From Hyaloraphidium curvatum (lineage: Eukaryota; Monoblepharomycota; Hyaloraphidiomycetes; Hyaloraphidiales; Hyaloraphidiaceae): a stretch of 64,000 bases of DNA. Location of the stretch: NCBI GenBank assembly GCA_025558095.1, contig JAIVFI010000040.1, positions 186,001 to 250,000 of the forward strand, written 5' to 3'. Positions 32,601 to 42,318 of the stretch are shown piece after piece; positions within the stretch are counted from its first letter, which is position 1; each line of letters begins with the position of its first letter. Both the position numbers and the translations under genes were made by a program. The notes under the pieces are model-generated. The model was not told the DNA's origin. It ran no database searches and saw only the letters and a list, made by a program, of their open reading frames with translations.

Positions 32601-33680
32601 ATGCCCGTCACGGAGCAGCAGCTGATCAAGCAGACCGACGACTGGCTTGCCGACGTCAACGCCCATCTCGGGAAGCCCAGCACTGGGCAAGACTTCTCGT
32701 GGTGCGTGGCGTCCGCCCGAATCAAGCCCTCAGGCCTGACGCTCTTCTGCCTTGTGGTCGCAGGGCCTGGAAGTGGGTCTCCGACCCCTCCACGTTTGTC
32801 TACGTCGTCAACTACGGCGGCTCCTTCATCGGGAAGGAAGAGGTTGAAGCAGCTGTGGAGCGGAGCGCCGCTGTCGGCCAGACGAGCACGCTCAAGACGC
32901 GCAAGGCCCACATCGGGGTGCTTCCGGGCCTCAACATCGTCAGCACGACCGGCACGATTGAGTTCGGCAGCGAGCTCGTCCCCGGGCTCGGTAAGACGGT
33001 GGATGTCTTCTCGTACCTGTGAGCCGATGGCCGCTTGCTGCTCTGCTTCCCTGGGCGTAACTGATGGGCCACATCGGCAGGTACTTCGACGACGACCTCA
33101 AGCTCCAGCGGGTGTCCGCCTTTGCCCCGCGGGACGTTGCGTACAGGTACCTCGAGGCCACCACCAAGGCGCACGGCGGGACGGTGTCCGACCCCAAGAC
33201 CGAGGAGGTCGCCCGCAAGACTCTGGAAGCAATCGGCAAGCCCGACGCCGTCGAAGTGCTCTTGGCGGGCCAGACCGAGGACGCGCAGTGGATCGAGAAC
33301 GCGCGCCTGATCGTGGGCAAGGACAACATCCGCCAAGCCCTACAGGGCTGGATCTCCGCCGGCCTCGACTCGGCCAAGCCCACCAACCTCTGGAGCGCTT
33401 CCGTGGGCCCGTCCGGCAAGCACAGTGTCGCATGGAGCACGAACCACTACAAGCTCGGCAAGGCACCCCAGGGCTTCCCCATCACGGGTAGGAGCCTCGT
33501 CTGCGCCAGTACTGCACGCCCTGACACAGCTCCTCAACCCCAGAGGTCCAAGGCGAATGGGCCCTTAGGGTGGATGCCCAAGGCAAGATCGCACGCGTCC
33601 TCGGCGTGGCTGGCACCCCCGAGCAGCTCGAGCAGTCGATCCAGATCTGGAAGGCGTTCACGGCCGCTCAGGCCGCCTGA
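32601..33680 (+). CDS. Hypothetical protein, possible tandem NTF2/SnoaL-like fold
   Basis: Four exons (32601-32701, 32764-33018, 33081-33487, 33544-33680), 299 aa; each junction rebuilds a sensible codon (SWAWKWV, YLYFDDD, PITEVQG). Start MPVTEQQLIKQTDDWLADV. It seems to have two similar halves: a start helix, then strands such as STFVYVVNYGGSF, IGVLPGLNIVSTTGTIEF and VDVFSYLYFDDDLKLQRVSAF. The second half has KDNIRQALQGWISAGL, SVAWSTNHYKLG and WALRVDAQGKIARVLGVAG. Helix-then-curved-sheet order hints at NTF2-like cones, but that is an inference from pattern only. No signal peptide, membrane segment or conserved catalytic set is evident. Probably cytosolic. Confidence 0.65.
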
Positions 33681-34078
33681 GGAGGGGAAACGATGTAGGG
33701 TACCTTTGGGTTCTGATGTGGGTAGTTGAGGCGTCAAGAGAATGTGCAGTCATCGAGCCTTCACCGAATCGCGACCACCGACCCTCGGAGTCCTTCTCTC
33801 TTCTCTCGATGACGTGCAGTCACCGAGATCGGGCAACAGTTCACAGAATCGCGACCGCGGACCCCCGGAACCACATCCTTCCTTCTCGAAAATGAGTTTC
33901 CTGGCCACAGCGCGGTCATGCTGTGTTCGAGCGGCCGAGTGTGGCCGGTGGGTGAATCCCGGGAGTGAATCGGCGCCGCTCCCGCTCCCGCTCCGCACTC
34001 AATCTCCCGCCGCTCCATAAGAGGGGACACGACCGTCTCCGCTCTTTAGACACCCGCTCCGCGCTCTCCTGTCCTGCA
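33681..34078. other. Intergenic region with direct repeats
   Basis: About 400 bp between two plus-strand genes. It holds an imperfect direct repeat (33744-33869). No gene seen. Confidence 0.45.
33744..33869. repeat. Imperfect direct repeat
   Basis: GTGCAGTCATCGAG followed by TTCACCGAATCGCGACC at 33744 recurs at 33814 as GTGCAGTCACCGAG and TTCACAGAATCGCGACC, with about 10 extra bases between the two blocks in the second copy. Both copies end in a GACCC.CGGA-like stretch. Confidence 0.5.
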
Positions 34079-35185
34079 ATGTCCTCGGGCCGGCTGTATC
34101 CGCTGCTCGCCGCCGCCGCGGCCGTTGGCGCCGCCGCCGCCTTCTACGCGCTCCGCCCTCGCAAGGCGCGCCGGTTCCGCGTCGCCGGCATCCATATCTA
34201 TCCCGTCAAGAGCATGAAAGGAATCGAGCTCGCCGCCGCGCGCACCGACAAGTACGGCTTCGAGCTGGACCGGAACTGGATCGTCGTCGACGCCGAGACG
34301 GGCAAGTTCCTCACCGCTCGCGAGCTCCCCCGGATGGTCCTCGTCGAGACCTCGATCGAGCCCGACCACCCGGCCGGCGAGGACGACCCGATGCGCACGT
34401 ACGACCGCGGCGGCTACCTCGTCCTGCGCGCCCCGGGCGCCGACGCCCCCTGCCGCGTGCGCTTCCCGCGGGACTTTTCCGCCTCGGACCCCGCCGTCGT
34501 GGACGTGTGGTCCAAGCCCACCCTCGGCTGCGACGAAGGCGACGAAGTCGCAGCGTACCTCTCCGCCTTCCTCGGCCGGCAGGTGCGCCTCCTCGTCAAG
34601 GACCCGCGGCACGAGCGCTCCCCGAACAAGGCGCACCTCCCCGCCGACGCGGCCTTCGACCACGTCCCGCAGACGGCGTTCGCGGACGGGTACCCGTACC
34701 TCCTCGCCACCGACGCCTCCCTCGCCGACGTCTCCTCGCGGCTGCAGGCGCGCGAGCCCGGCCACCGGCCCCTGGAGATGTCCCGCTTCCGCCCCAACAT
34801 CGTCGTCGCGTGCCCCGAGCCTTTCGCCGAGGACCGGTGGACCCGCATGCTTCTCGGGGGCCACGAGTTCCGCGGGGTGAAGAAATGCGGGAGGTGTACA
34901 GTTCCGAGCGTGGACCCGGCGACGGGCGTTCAGGGCAGCGAGCCGACCAAGCTGATCATGTCGTACCGCCGCGTTGACAAGGGAAACAGGTTCGAGGGCA
35001 TCTTCGGGATGAACTGCGTCTCGGTGCGGACGGGGTGCTGGGTCAGGGTGGGGGACGAGGTCGAGGTGCTGGAGGAGAGGGACATTGCGGCCAAGTCCAA
35101 GGAGGAGACGCTGCGGTTCGAGGGCGGGCCGAGGCCGGTGCCCACGCTGCCGGTGGCCTCGACCACGCTGGTGCCCTCCCAGTGA
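34079..35185 (+). CDS. MOSC-domain amidoxime-reducing component (mARC-like)
   Basis: Single exon, 368 aa, from ATG 34079 (the longer upstream frame lacks an ATG). An N-terminal anchor (LYPLLAAAAAVGAAAAFYAL) precedes the MOSC beta-barrel domain: VAGIHIYPVKSMKGIEL, ELDRNWIVVDAETGKFLTAR, and later MSRFRPNIVV, then the Mo-binding region KKCGRCTVPSVDPATG with the conserved Cys near residue 270. IFGMNCVSVRTG and VRVGDEVEVLEE close it. Family members are outer-mitochondrial-membrane molybdoenzymes that reduce N-hydroxylated compounds with cytochrome b5 and its reductase. Anchor plus MOSC order matches mARC rather than Mo-cofactor sulfurase. Confidence 0.9.
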   Translation: MSSGRLYPLLAAAAAVGAAAAFYALRPRKARRFRVAGIHIYPVKSMKGIELAAARTDKYGFELDRNWIVVDAETGKFLTARELPRMVLVETSIEPDHPAGEDDPMRTYDRGGYLVLRAPGADAPCRVRFPRDFSASDPAVVDVWSKPTLGCDEGDEVAAYLSAFLGRQVRLLVKDPRHERSPNKAHLPADAAFDHVPQTAFADGYPYLLATDASLADVSSRLQAREPGHRPLEMSRFRPNIVVACPEPFAEDRWTRMLLGGHEFRGVKKCGRCTVPSVDPATGVQGSEPTKLIMSYRRVDKGNRFEGIFGMNCVSVRTGCWVRVGDEVEVLEERDIAAKSKEETLRFEGGPRPVPTLPVASTTLVPSQ

Positions 35186-35361
35186 GCGCGGTCGCCGGGC
35201 CTGACGGCGGAGCAACCAAGGCGAGGACCTGCCAGGTCGTGCGGACTATCGACATGCGAGGATCAGATCGGCCAGATAAAAATGAGATTGTGATAATGTA
35301 CATGGTGGCGATAGATATCTTTTTCACGACCGCACTTTTGTCTCCGCAGTCCGCCGACGCC

Positions 35362-37014
35362 TCAGGGCGCGATGCACGTCCCGTTGCTCAGGCATGCCGT
35401 GTCCGAGTAGGGCTTCCAACCCTTGGGATCCTGCTTGTTGACGCACTCGTCCACCAGGGCGAAGCGGTACCCCGCGGTGCGGGCCATGTCGATCACGGCC
35501 TGGGTGAGGTTGTAGACGGTGGTGGGGAGCACGTCGTGGGAGAGGGAGAGGACGCCGCCCCTGGAACGGAAGGGTGCGAGGTGAGCTCGGGAGCGGGGAG
35601 CGGGGGGGGGAAGGCTCACTTCTTGGCGCCGTTGCCGTACTCGAAGTAGGATTTGTAGTACCCGATGGTGTCGTCGTAGGACTGCACACCCTCTTGCGTG
35701 GCGTAATCGTTGGGATCTAATTCGTACATGACTATGTGAAAGCTGTTTTGGAGCGCGTGAGCACCGCTGGAGCGGTTTCGGGCTGCCGGAGGACCTACCC
35801 GAGCTTGCCGAGCACTCCCCGCACCCGGTCCTCGTTCCAGCCCGCGCCAAACGGCGGCCGCATCAGCGTCGGGTATGCCCCGATGATGTCCTTGATCTTG
35901 TAAGACAGTAGGTTCATCTCGCGGACGATGCCCGGCTCGTCCAGGTTGGCGAGTGAGGTGTGGGACCAGGTGTGGGAGCCGATGATGTGGCCCTCGGCCA
36001 CGGCACGGCGGACCACGTTGATGTGGTCGTCGATGCGGCCCTTGTTGTTGCCGTTCTAGAGAAAGAGGTTGGATGCCAAAGGTACGGCACAGGAGACAGA
36101 TATCAACAGCCAGGATGGGCGGCAACAACAAGGCAGGATCAGCGACATCCCAACAAGCCCAGAGGGGAGCCACCCACGATGAAGAACGTCGCCTTGACGT
36201 CGTTCTTCTTGAGAATGTCGAGCAGATCGTTGGTGTACATCCACGGCCCGTCGTCAAAGGTGAGGGCAAAGGCGCCGTCCGGGCACGCGGTCCAGAGGTA
36301 GTTGGGCGCCAGGTCGGCGTACGGCCGCGGCCCCGTGGGCAGGATCGGGATGGTCGCCACCGGCCCCGGATCGGCATTGCCCAGCGGCGGCGGTGCGTCG
36401 AGCCAGGCGCCCTGGCCGGGGATGCTGCCGCCCTCGCCCCTGCCGCAGCCATCTTCGCGGCCGACGAGGGTCAGCTCCTGCATCTGGAAGACGGTCTTTG
36501 GCGGGAAGCCCTGCCACGCGATCCAGCGCAGGTTGACGCTCGACTGGCCGGGGAAGAGCTGGGACAGCGGGATGATGACCTCGGTGGGGGCGCCCCCGGA
36601 CGCCGACGTGAACTGCAGCGGCAGGTACCACTGCTGCTGCGGCTCTGCGGTCTTGCAGCCGCCGGTCATTGCGCCGATGCCGTACACGGCCGAGGGTCCC
36701 GAGAGCACGAAGCGCACGGCGTCGTAGCGCGAGAGGTTCGCGCACGAGAAGTCCGAGAGCAGCCACGACTCGCCGCCCGCCGGCGCGAACTCGAGCGCGC
36801 CGCCCGCCGCCGTGCGGACGATGCGCGGCGGCGACGCCATCGTGCCGCCGTCGGTCCACGCGCGGTCGTACGCGTTGAGCCCGAGCGCGGTCCCCGGCGC
36901 TCGCTCGAAGGCGTCGACGGTCAGGTTGGCGCACCCGCGCCGCACGAGCGGGGCGGCAGACGCCGGCACCGCCAGCGCGGCAAGCACCGCGGCGCAGATC
37001 GCGGCGGCGCGCAT
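35362..37014 (-). CDS. Secreted polysaccharide (chitin) deacetylase
   Basis: Four exons (36178-37014, 35799-36055, 35620-35742, 35362-35560), 471 aa. Signal peptide MRAAAICAAVLAALAVPASA. Residues about 30-200 form a beta-rich domain (CANLSRYDAVRFVLSG, NLRWIAWQGFPPKTVFQMQE) resembling carbohydrate-binding modules. A NodB domain follows: ALTFDDGPWMYTND (catalytic Asp and metal Asp, about 250), KATFFINGNNKGRID, SHTWSH (metal His pair, about 306) and LMRPPFGAGWNEDRVR (about 345). GGVLSLSHDV near the end supplies the last motif. It most likely deacetylates chitin or a related polymer in the wall. The donor choice at 36177 restores the family's FFINGNN. No GPI tail is visible, so it is probably secreted. 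Confidence 0.9.
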
Positions 37015-37311
37015 CGTGCGTGGAGTCCCTGGGAAACCGCCGGCGGAAGGTGAAGGGGCTTAGCTCCCCGAATGCCCCAAATGGGATGATTGATCCCTCG
37101 AAGCTCGAAAGACCACACACTGGCGGTCGGAAGCCGTACAGCGATTGCTGCACGATGGAGCATTTCTTTAGTGATCGAGCTGTTTACATGCGCCGGCAGT
37201 CGCCTTTGTGTGCGAGCCATTGGTGGAACCAGGGGCAAGCTGTTCATCCGTTCACCTGACCCATATTCAGCAACCGAAATAACGTACAGCTACACACAGT
37301 GACCAAAGGGT

Positions 37312-38439
37312 TCAAAGCCGTGCAGCGGCAAACGGGCTGGCCCTCTTGTCGCCCGTCGTGGGCGACATTGGCACGACCTGCTGCCGCTCCCCCGGTGCAA
37401 ACTGCAGCGCCTCCCAGATCCCCAGCTCCCGCAGCGTCGCCTCCAGATCCGGTGCCCCAGCCTCGACGGCTTCCGCGAGCGCAAGCCTAGTCCAGTTCCA
37501 GCACTTGAGCTTGTACGGCACGGCTACGGCGGCAACGGGAAACCCGGCCAGTTCGACCTCGACCTTCCTTTTGCCCGCCAGCAAGGCTGCGGCGTTGGCT
37601 TTCATGAGCGGGACGTACGTTTTGGCGACGAGATCCAGCAGCGCCCGCGTGCCCTGTCCAAGGGGCTCGCCCGGATTCCTCCAGGAACCATCCATGCCCG
37701 AAAGGTCGTCCACATCCTGGACCCACTGGAACGCACGCACGTGCTTGTACTTGAGCACGTCCGACGCGGTCGGGTCGATGGCCAGCTGGCTCAGCATCCC
37801 GTACAGCCCAATGTCGGCTACCGAGGGGCGGGATCCGAACAGGAAGCGCGATTGGTTGAGCTGCAGCTCGATGGCTTCGAGCACCGTGACGAACATGTGC
37901 CGGCAGAAGGGACGGTTTAGGTCCGCGTCCCCGAGGCGCGCGAGGATGTTGGTCTGCCTCCCGCGGAACTGAGCGACGGCCTTGTCGAAGGCCTCGGCGG
38001 GGATAGCGCCGAGCCAGCCGGCCATCTGTCTACGTGAGCACCAAGCCTGGTCGCGCTCCAGGTGCCAACGGTAGTCGAACATGGCGTAGACCAGCACCTC
38101 GTCGGCAAAATCCTCGATCAGCCGCGCAAGGAAGCGGTCAACGGGGTCGTCGGGCAGCAGGCTCCGCTGGCCCGGGTACAGCCGCTCGAGCTCCTCCATG
38201 ATGGGCGTGGTGTCGCTCCAGTAAGCGCCACCGGGCACCTGCAGCACGGGGATGATCCCCTTGTCGGCCGTTTTGAGCTCACCCGACGAGGCGAGGTAGC
38301 CCTGCGGAACGGCAAAGGTGTGCGGGATGCGGCGCGCGCGGAAGGCGGCGCGGAGCTTGAGCGAGAAGGGGGAGCCGGGACCGCCGAGGATGCGGAAGAC
38401 CGACGTCGGGATGGGTGGCAGCGACGATGGAGGATCCAT
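37312..38439 (-). CDS. Glutathione S-transferase-like protein
   Basis: Single exon, 375 aa, start MDPPSSLPPIPTSVF. The N-terminal thioredoxin-like domain contains GGPGSPFSLKLRAAFRARRI, GIIPVLQVPGGAYWSDTTPI (cis-Pro and the SDT/ESxxI glutathione motif position) and LERLYPGQRSLLP. The helical C-domain includes LEAIELQLNQSRFLFGSRPS and VADIGLYGMLSQLAID, the usual GST C-terminal N-capping segment (SxADxxLY). About 110 extra residues at the C-terminus (NAAALLAGKRKVEVELAGFP onward) exceed a normal GST. A catalytic Ser/Cys is not certain, so it may be non-enzymatic or of the fungal GST_N_3 type. The 330-bp gap upstream is shared with a metallo-beta-lactamase gene. Confidence 0.8.
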   Translation of the reverse strand: MDPPSSLPPIPTSVFRILGGPGSPFSLKLRAAFRARRIPHTFAVPQGYLASSGELKTADKGIIPVLQVPGGAYWSDTTPIMEELERLYPGQRSLLPDDPVDRFLARLIEDFADEVLVYAMFDYRWHLERDQAWCSRRQMAGWLGAIPAEAFDKAVAQFRGRQTNILARLGDADLNRPFCRHMFVTVLEAIELQLNQSRFLFGSRPSVADIGLYGMLSQLAIDPTASDVLKYKHVRAFQWVQDVDDLSGMDGSWRNPGEPLGQGTRALLDLVAKTYVPLMKANAAALLAGKRKVEVELAGFPVAAVAVPYKLKCWNWTRLALAEAVEAGAPDLEATLRELGIWEALQFAPGERQQVVPMSPTTGDKRASPFAAARL

Positions 38440-38769
38440 GGCGATGGAAAGGCTTGTCGATTCGGCCGTTATCCCTTGGAGCTTCGTTGAGTTGAGCCCC
38501 ACTATAGCCCCTTGACTAGCCCCGACTTGGCTGTCGGATCGAAGGGTAGGGCCGTTTATCCGTGCACGCTCCGGAGACTACCAGTGAAGTCAGTCGACAG
38601 CTTGGAACAGTCTATTCGTCGGCCGGATCCGAAGTTAAGAGCGTCCACCATCCCGTCTACTCGCGTGTAGGCGCGCCGCCCACGACTCACAGTCAGCGCA
38701 GTAGTGTCCCCCAAACAAACCGACGCGTCGCGATTCGCTGAGCACGCGCAACCGTCCCGGCTGTTCCTC
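38440..38769. other. Divergent promoter region
   Basis: 330 bp shared by the GST-like gene (minus) and the metallo-beta-lactamase gene (plus). The two may be co-regulated detoxification genes. No clear motif seen. Confidence 0.45.
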
Positions 38770-40088
38770 ATGGCCGGAACCCACGTCGACCCGGCATCGC
38801 TGCCATGGCACGGGATTCCGCCTCCGCCGTCCCCCGACGCGACCGTCTCTGTCTCCTTCCTCTTGAACGGCGTGCTCCGAACCAACAAGCGGCTGTTCGT
38901 CAACCAAGCCGCGGACGAGCAAATCGAGTGCCCCGTGTTCGGCGCGCTGATCGAGAAGAAGCTGTCGACCGGGGTTGTTGACAGGATCGTCTGGGATCCG
39001 GGGTGCCGGAAGGTTGGGAGGGGTAGATAGCTCGCCCTTGTCAGTGCTGACGCGTCTTTCCGGCGCGCAGGATGTGGAAGGCTTTCCTCCGGCCCCGAAG
39101 AAGGCAAGGGACACGTTGTCGCCGCTTTCCGGCCCGCTGACATGGCCCCAGTTCGCGCTCAAGGCGTTTGAGCCGATCCACAAGCTCGACGTCGCCGACA
39201 ATCTCGCCAAGGGCGGCCTCTCCACCGCCGACGTGGGCACCGTCGCCATCTCGCACTCGCACTTCGACCACATCGGGGACCCGCTCCTGTTCCCGTCGTC
39301 AACGGTATTCATCACCGGCGACATCGCGGTGATGGGGAAGGGGTACCCGGAAGACAAGTATTCGAGCGTGCACACCAAGGAGATCACGTCGCACCGATGG
39401 GAGCTGGCGCACGGGGGAGGGAGAGAGTGGAAGCCCGTCGGTGCGTTCGACAGGGGGATCGACTGGTACGGTGACGGAAGTTTCTGGATCCTGGACGCGC
39501 CGGGGGTGAGCTGGCGACGTTTGGCAGATGTTCCGGCACCTGATCCGTGTCTTGCAGCACATGCCAGGCCATTTGGTGGCCATGGCCCGGACAACTGCTG
39601 GGACCAAGGTCGGTATTGGCCGCGATTTGGCTGTTTACGCTCTCACGCTGTAAGCAGGACGAGCCGCCGACGTACCTGATCATGGCTGGTGACGCAGCGC
39701 ACTCGCTGTGCCTTTTCCACCCCTGGCCTTCCCCGTCTGGCGGCGACTCGAGGTGCAAGGTCGGGCACTACGGCCCGGGCTTCACGACGAGCGGTGGGCC
39801 CAACTTGTTCGCTGTTTCCTCGAATCGCTCACCCGTCGCGCAGGCCCCGACCTCTCGCAGTGTATCCATATCGATCTTCCGGAGGCGTACCGCACGATGG
39901 CGCGGCTGTCTCGGATGGATGCCGAGGCCAACGTGATGGTGACGGTGGCCCACGAGACGGAGCTCATGGACATCGTGGTTTTTTTCCCCGAGGCGACGGC
40001 GAACGGGTGGAAGGCTGGGGGGTGGAAGGAGAAGAGGGCCGAGGCGGCGAGGAAGTCCAGCAGGAAGGACGGAAAGGAGTCCTTGTGA
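38770..40088 (+). CDS. Metallo-beta-lactamase superfamily hydrolase
   Basis: Five exons (38770-39012, 39071-39505, 39558-39608, 39658-39759, 39861-40088), 352 aa, start MAGTHVDPASLPWHG. ATG 38770 is the first ATG; the frame upstream begins with GTG. The hallmark HSHFDHIGD (HxHxDH) lies in VGTVAISHSHFDHIGDPLLF. GSFWILDAPGHMPGHLVAMA supplies the next metal His. YLIMAGDAAHSLCLFHP supplies the Asp, and VMVTVAHETELMD the last His. The first strand reads DRIVWDPGCRKD, where relatives have DLG.RKD. This matches lactonase/glyoxalase-II-like fungal enzymes. Substrate unknown; no signal peptide, so it is probably cytosolic. The fourth intron is a 101-nt GTCGGG...CGCAG. Confidence 0.88.
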
Positions 40089-40270
40089 TGCGCCGCCATC
40101 TTTTGAATGTTCCGTAGCGTGTTGAAGAATCAGGAATGTCGCAAATGCCAGCTGGCTGCTCTGACGCCACCAAACGGGGGACGGCGTCAGCTCAAGTTTC
40201 GGGTGGCTGGCTGGAGCCGAGGACGCATGCAGTCAGACTTCGGTGGCACCCCGAATGAGTCGGGAGCGAC

Positions 40271-42138
40271 ATGCGCGCGAGGCCAGCCTTCCTCCTCGGC
40301 GCCCTCTTTCTTGCGACAGCGGCGGCCGCCACGCCGCAGCCCGATTCGTGGTCCGCGGTCTCGTCCGACGGCGGACTTCCCCCGCGTCCCTTCGTCGACG
40401 GCGATGGGCGACCACGCTACACCAACAGTTACCCCGGCTCGCCGCTCGGTGACGCCGGAGCACTCTTTGCGGCGGACGGAATCGCGGTCTCGGGATTCTC
40501 TACCCGGGCCGCGACGCTCGGGACTGGGCATTCGGGAAGATCGGGACGCGGAGGTTGATCATCTCCCAGGGGTACCAGCAGCTGGCGAACAATGGGTACG
40601 TGACCATCTTGTTCCGCACGGTGGTGTAGCCGCTGATCTTGGCCCGGCTCGGCAGGTGGTACGGAACTTCCAGCGATTGGTCTATCTGGGACTACGGCAT
40701 AAGTATGTGCCTCGTCCAGCCGGCTCGCCCTCAACACGCTGATTGGGCCAAACGCAGTCGAACTCTGGACTCCGATCGGGGACTGGACGGGGTACCTCGG
40801 CTTCGGCTACGGCACCTCGTACTCGGGCGTGATGCACACGGCCGGCTACCCCGCCGCGCCGCCCTTTGGCCAGCCCGCGTCGAGCCTGTTCCGCGCCTCG
40901 TGCAGCGAGAGCTTCAACGCGAGCGCCCCCTTTTTCCACACCTCGTGCGACATCACGGGGGGGCATTCTGGTTCCGCGTTCTACGTCTTTGCCAACAACC
41001 AATGTGAGCCGCAGGAGGCGCCGGAGCGCCTCGCCCGAGCAGAATCTGATCCGAGGGGCGCTTTTTGCCAGACATCATCATCGGGATCATCGCGTTCGAG
41101 AACGTGGGGGGCCAGTACAATGGAGGCACGACACTGACGAAGGGCGTATGGGATTTCATCCATCAGAACTACCCCGATCCGGGCTCGTTCATCCCCGATG
41201 TGTGCCCCATCTTCAACGGGGGATGCAGCCCGACCGCCACGTGCTCCATGGTGGGCGGACGGGTGAACTGCACGTGGTGAGTCGCCTCTCGTCGTGCAAG
41301 GTGGTACCACGCAGCTCTGACCAAAGCTCTGCTCAGTGGACCGAACGAAGTGGGAGATCCGTGGGGCAGCGACGGTCTAGGATGCATCCGGCTGCCGCCC
41401 CCTCCACCGCACCGTACCACGACCAAGCACCGCGGCGTGACCTTTGCTGTGCGCTCGACCACGCGCACCGCAACGTCGACGGCCCGCACGACCACCCTTA
41501 CCACGGCCTTGGAAGCTCGGACGACCGCGCCTATGGCGACGAGCACGTCGCCCCCCGCGCCGCCTCCGACCGGCTTCTCGCACCACCTGAGCTGCGGATC
41601 GGGCCGGACCTGCTGCGGGACCCCGTTCCGGACCGCAACGACCACGATCGGAGGATGCGAGGCCGCTTGCAGCGGCAATCAGCGATGCTACACGGTCAAC
41701 TACGACCCCCGCACCTCGGCCTGCAGGCTGTACGGCGCCGAGTGCGCCCGCCTCGGGGGGTTCGTCGCGGCCCCCGGCACCTTCCTCGGCGCATCATCCA
41801 TGGACCGCTGCCCCACGAGGAACAGCTGCGCCCCGCGCAAGGCCGACGTGCGGATCCGCGTGGCCAACGCCTCGGCGCGGCGCGGGGCCAAGGTCGCGCT
41901 GCGGGCCACGCTGACTCGGATGGACACCGGGCGCGCGGTGGCGGGGGTGCAGGTCGTGTTCCGGGTTGGCAGTAGGGACGCCGGGAGGGCGAGGACCAAC
42001 GCGCAGGGGGTGGCGGCGTTCGCGTACGCGGTGCCGAGGACGCTCGCGAGGGGCCGGCAGACCGTCACGGTGCGGTTTGCGGGGAACGCGGGGTTGAACG
42101 CGCGATCGGTGACGGGGACGCTGACCGTCACGGGATGA
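40271..42138 (+). CDS. Secreted V8/glutamyl-endopeptidase-like protein with EGF, PAN-like and Ig-like domains
   Basis: Six exons (40271-40486, 40540-40595, 40656-40702, 40758-41003, 41072-41276, 41337-42138), 523 aa. Signal peptide (MRARPAFLLGALFLATAAAA). The protease-like part has TNSYPGSPLGDAGALFA, TRRLIISQGYQQLANN, SSDWSIWDYGI (Asp region), GDWTGYLGFGYG and HTSCDITGGHSGSAFYVF with the Ser in GHSGS. It ends GVWDFIHQ. Next is an EGF-like module (CPIFNGGCSPTATC...CTCGPNE), a Thr/Pro linker, a Cys block (CCGTPFRTA...GGCEAACSGNQRCYTVNYD, PAN/apple-like) and a bacterial-Ig-like strand domain (ADVRIRVANASARRG...VTVRFAGNAG). Where relatives have LTAGHC this model shows LIISQGYQQL, so the catalytic His is not found. 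The first two introns are less certain than the others. Confidence 0.75.
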
Positions 42139-42318
42139 CCGTGGTGCGAGCGGGACGGCGTTGGACCTTTGCCTCGTTGCTGACGTGGTGCTTGGCTTAC
42201 GGGATGATTGAGGGCCGAAGGGGCGAATAGATTCCCCGCGACGCCGCCAAGTCAACAACCACGCGAGCCTCTGCTGCCCAGCACCGCTCCTTCCGCCGCC
42301 CGGCAGCGGCACCCGGCG

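Noticed and set aside
36073-37053. Plus-strand frame of 326 codons
   Set aside because: Antisense to the deacetylase exon 1, which has a signal peptide and NodB motifs.
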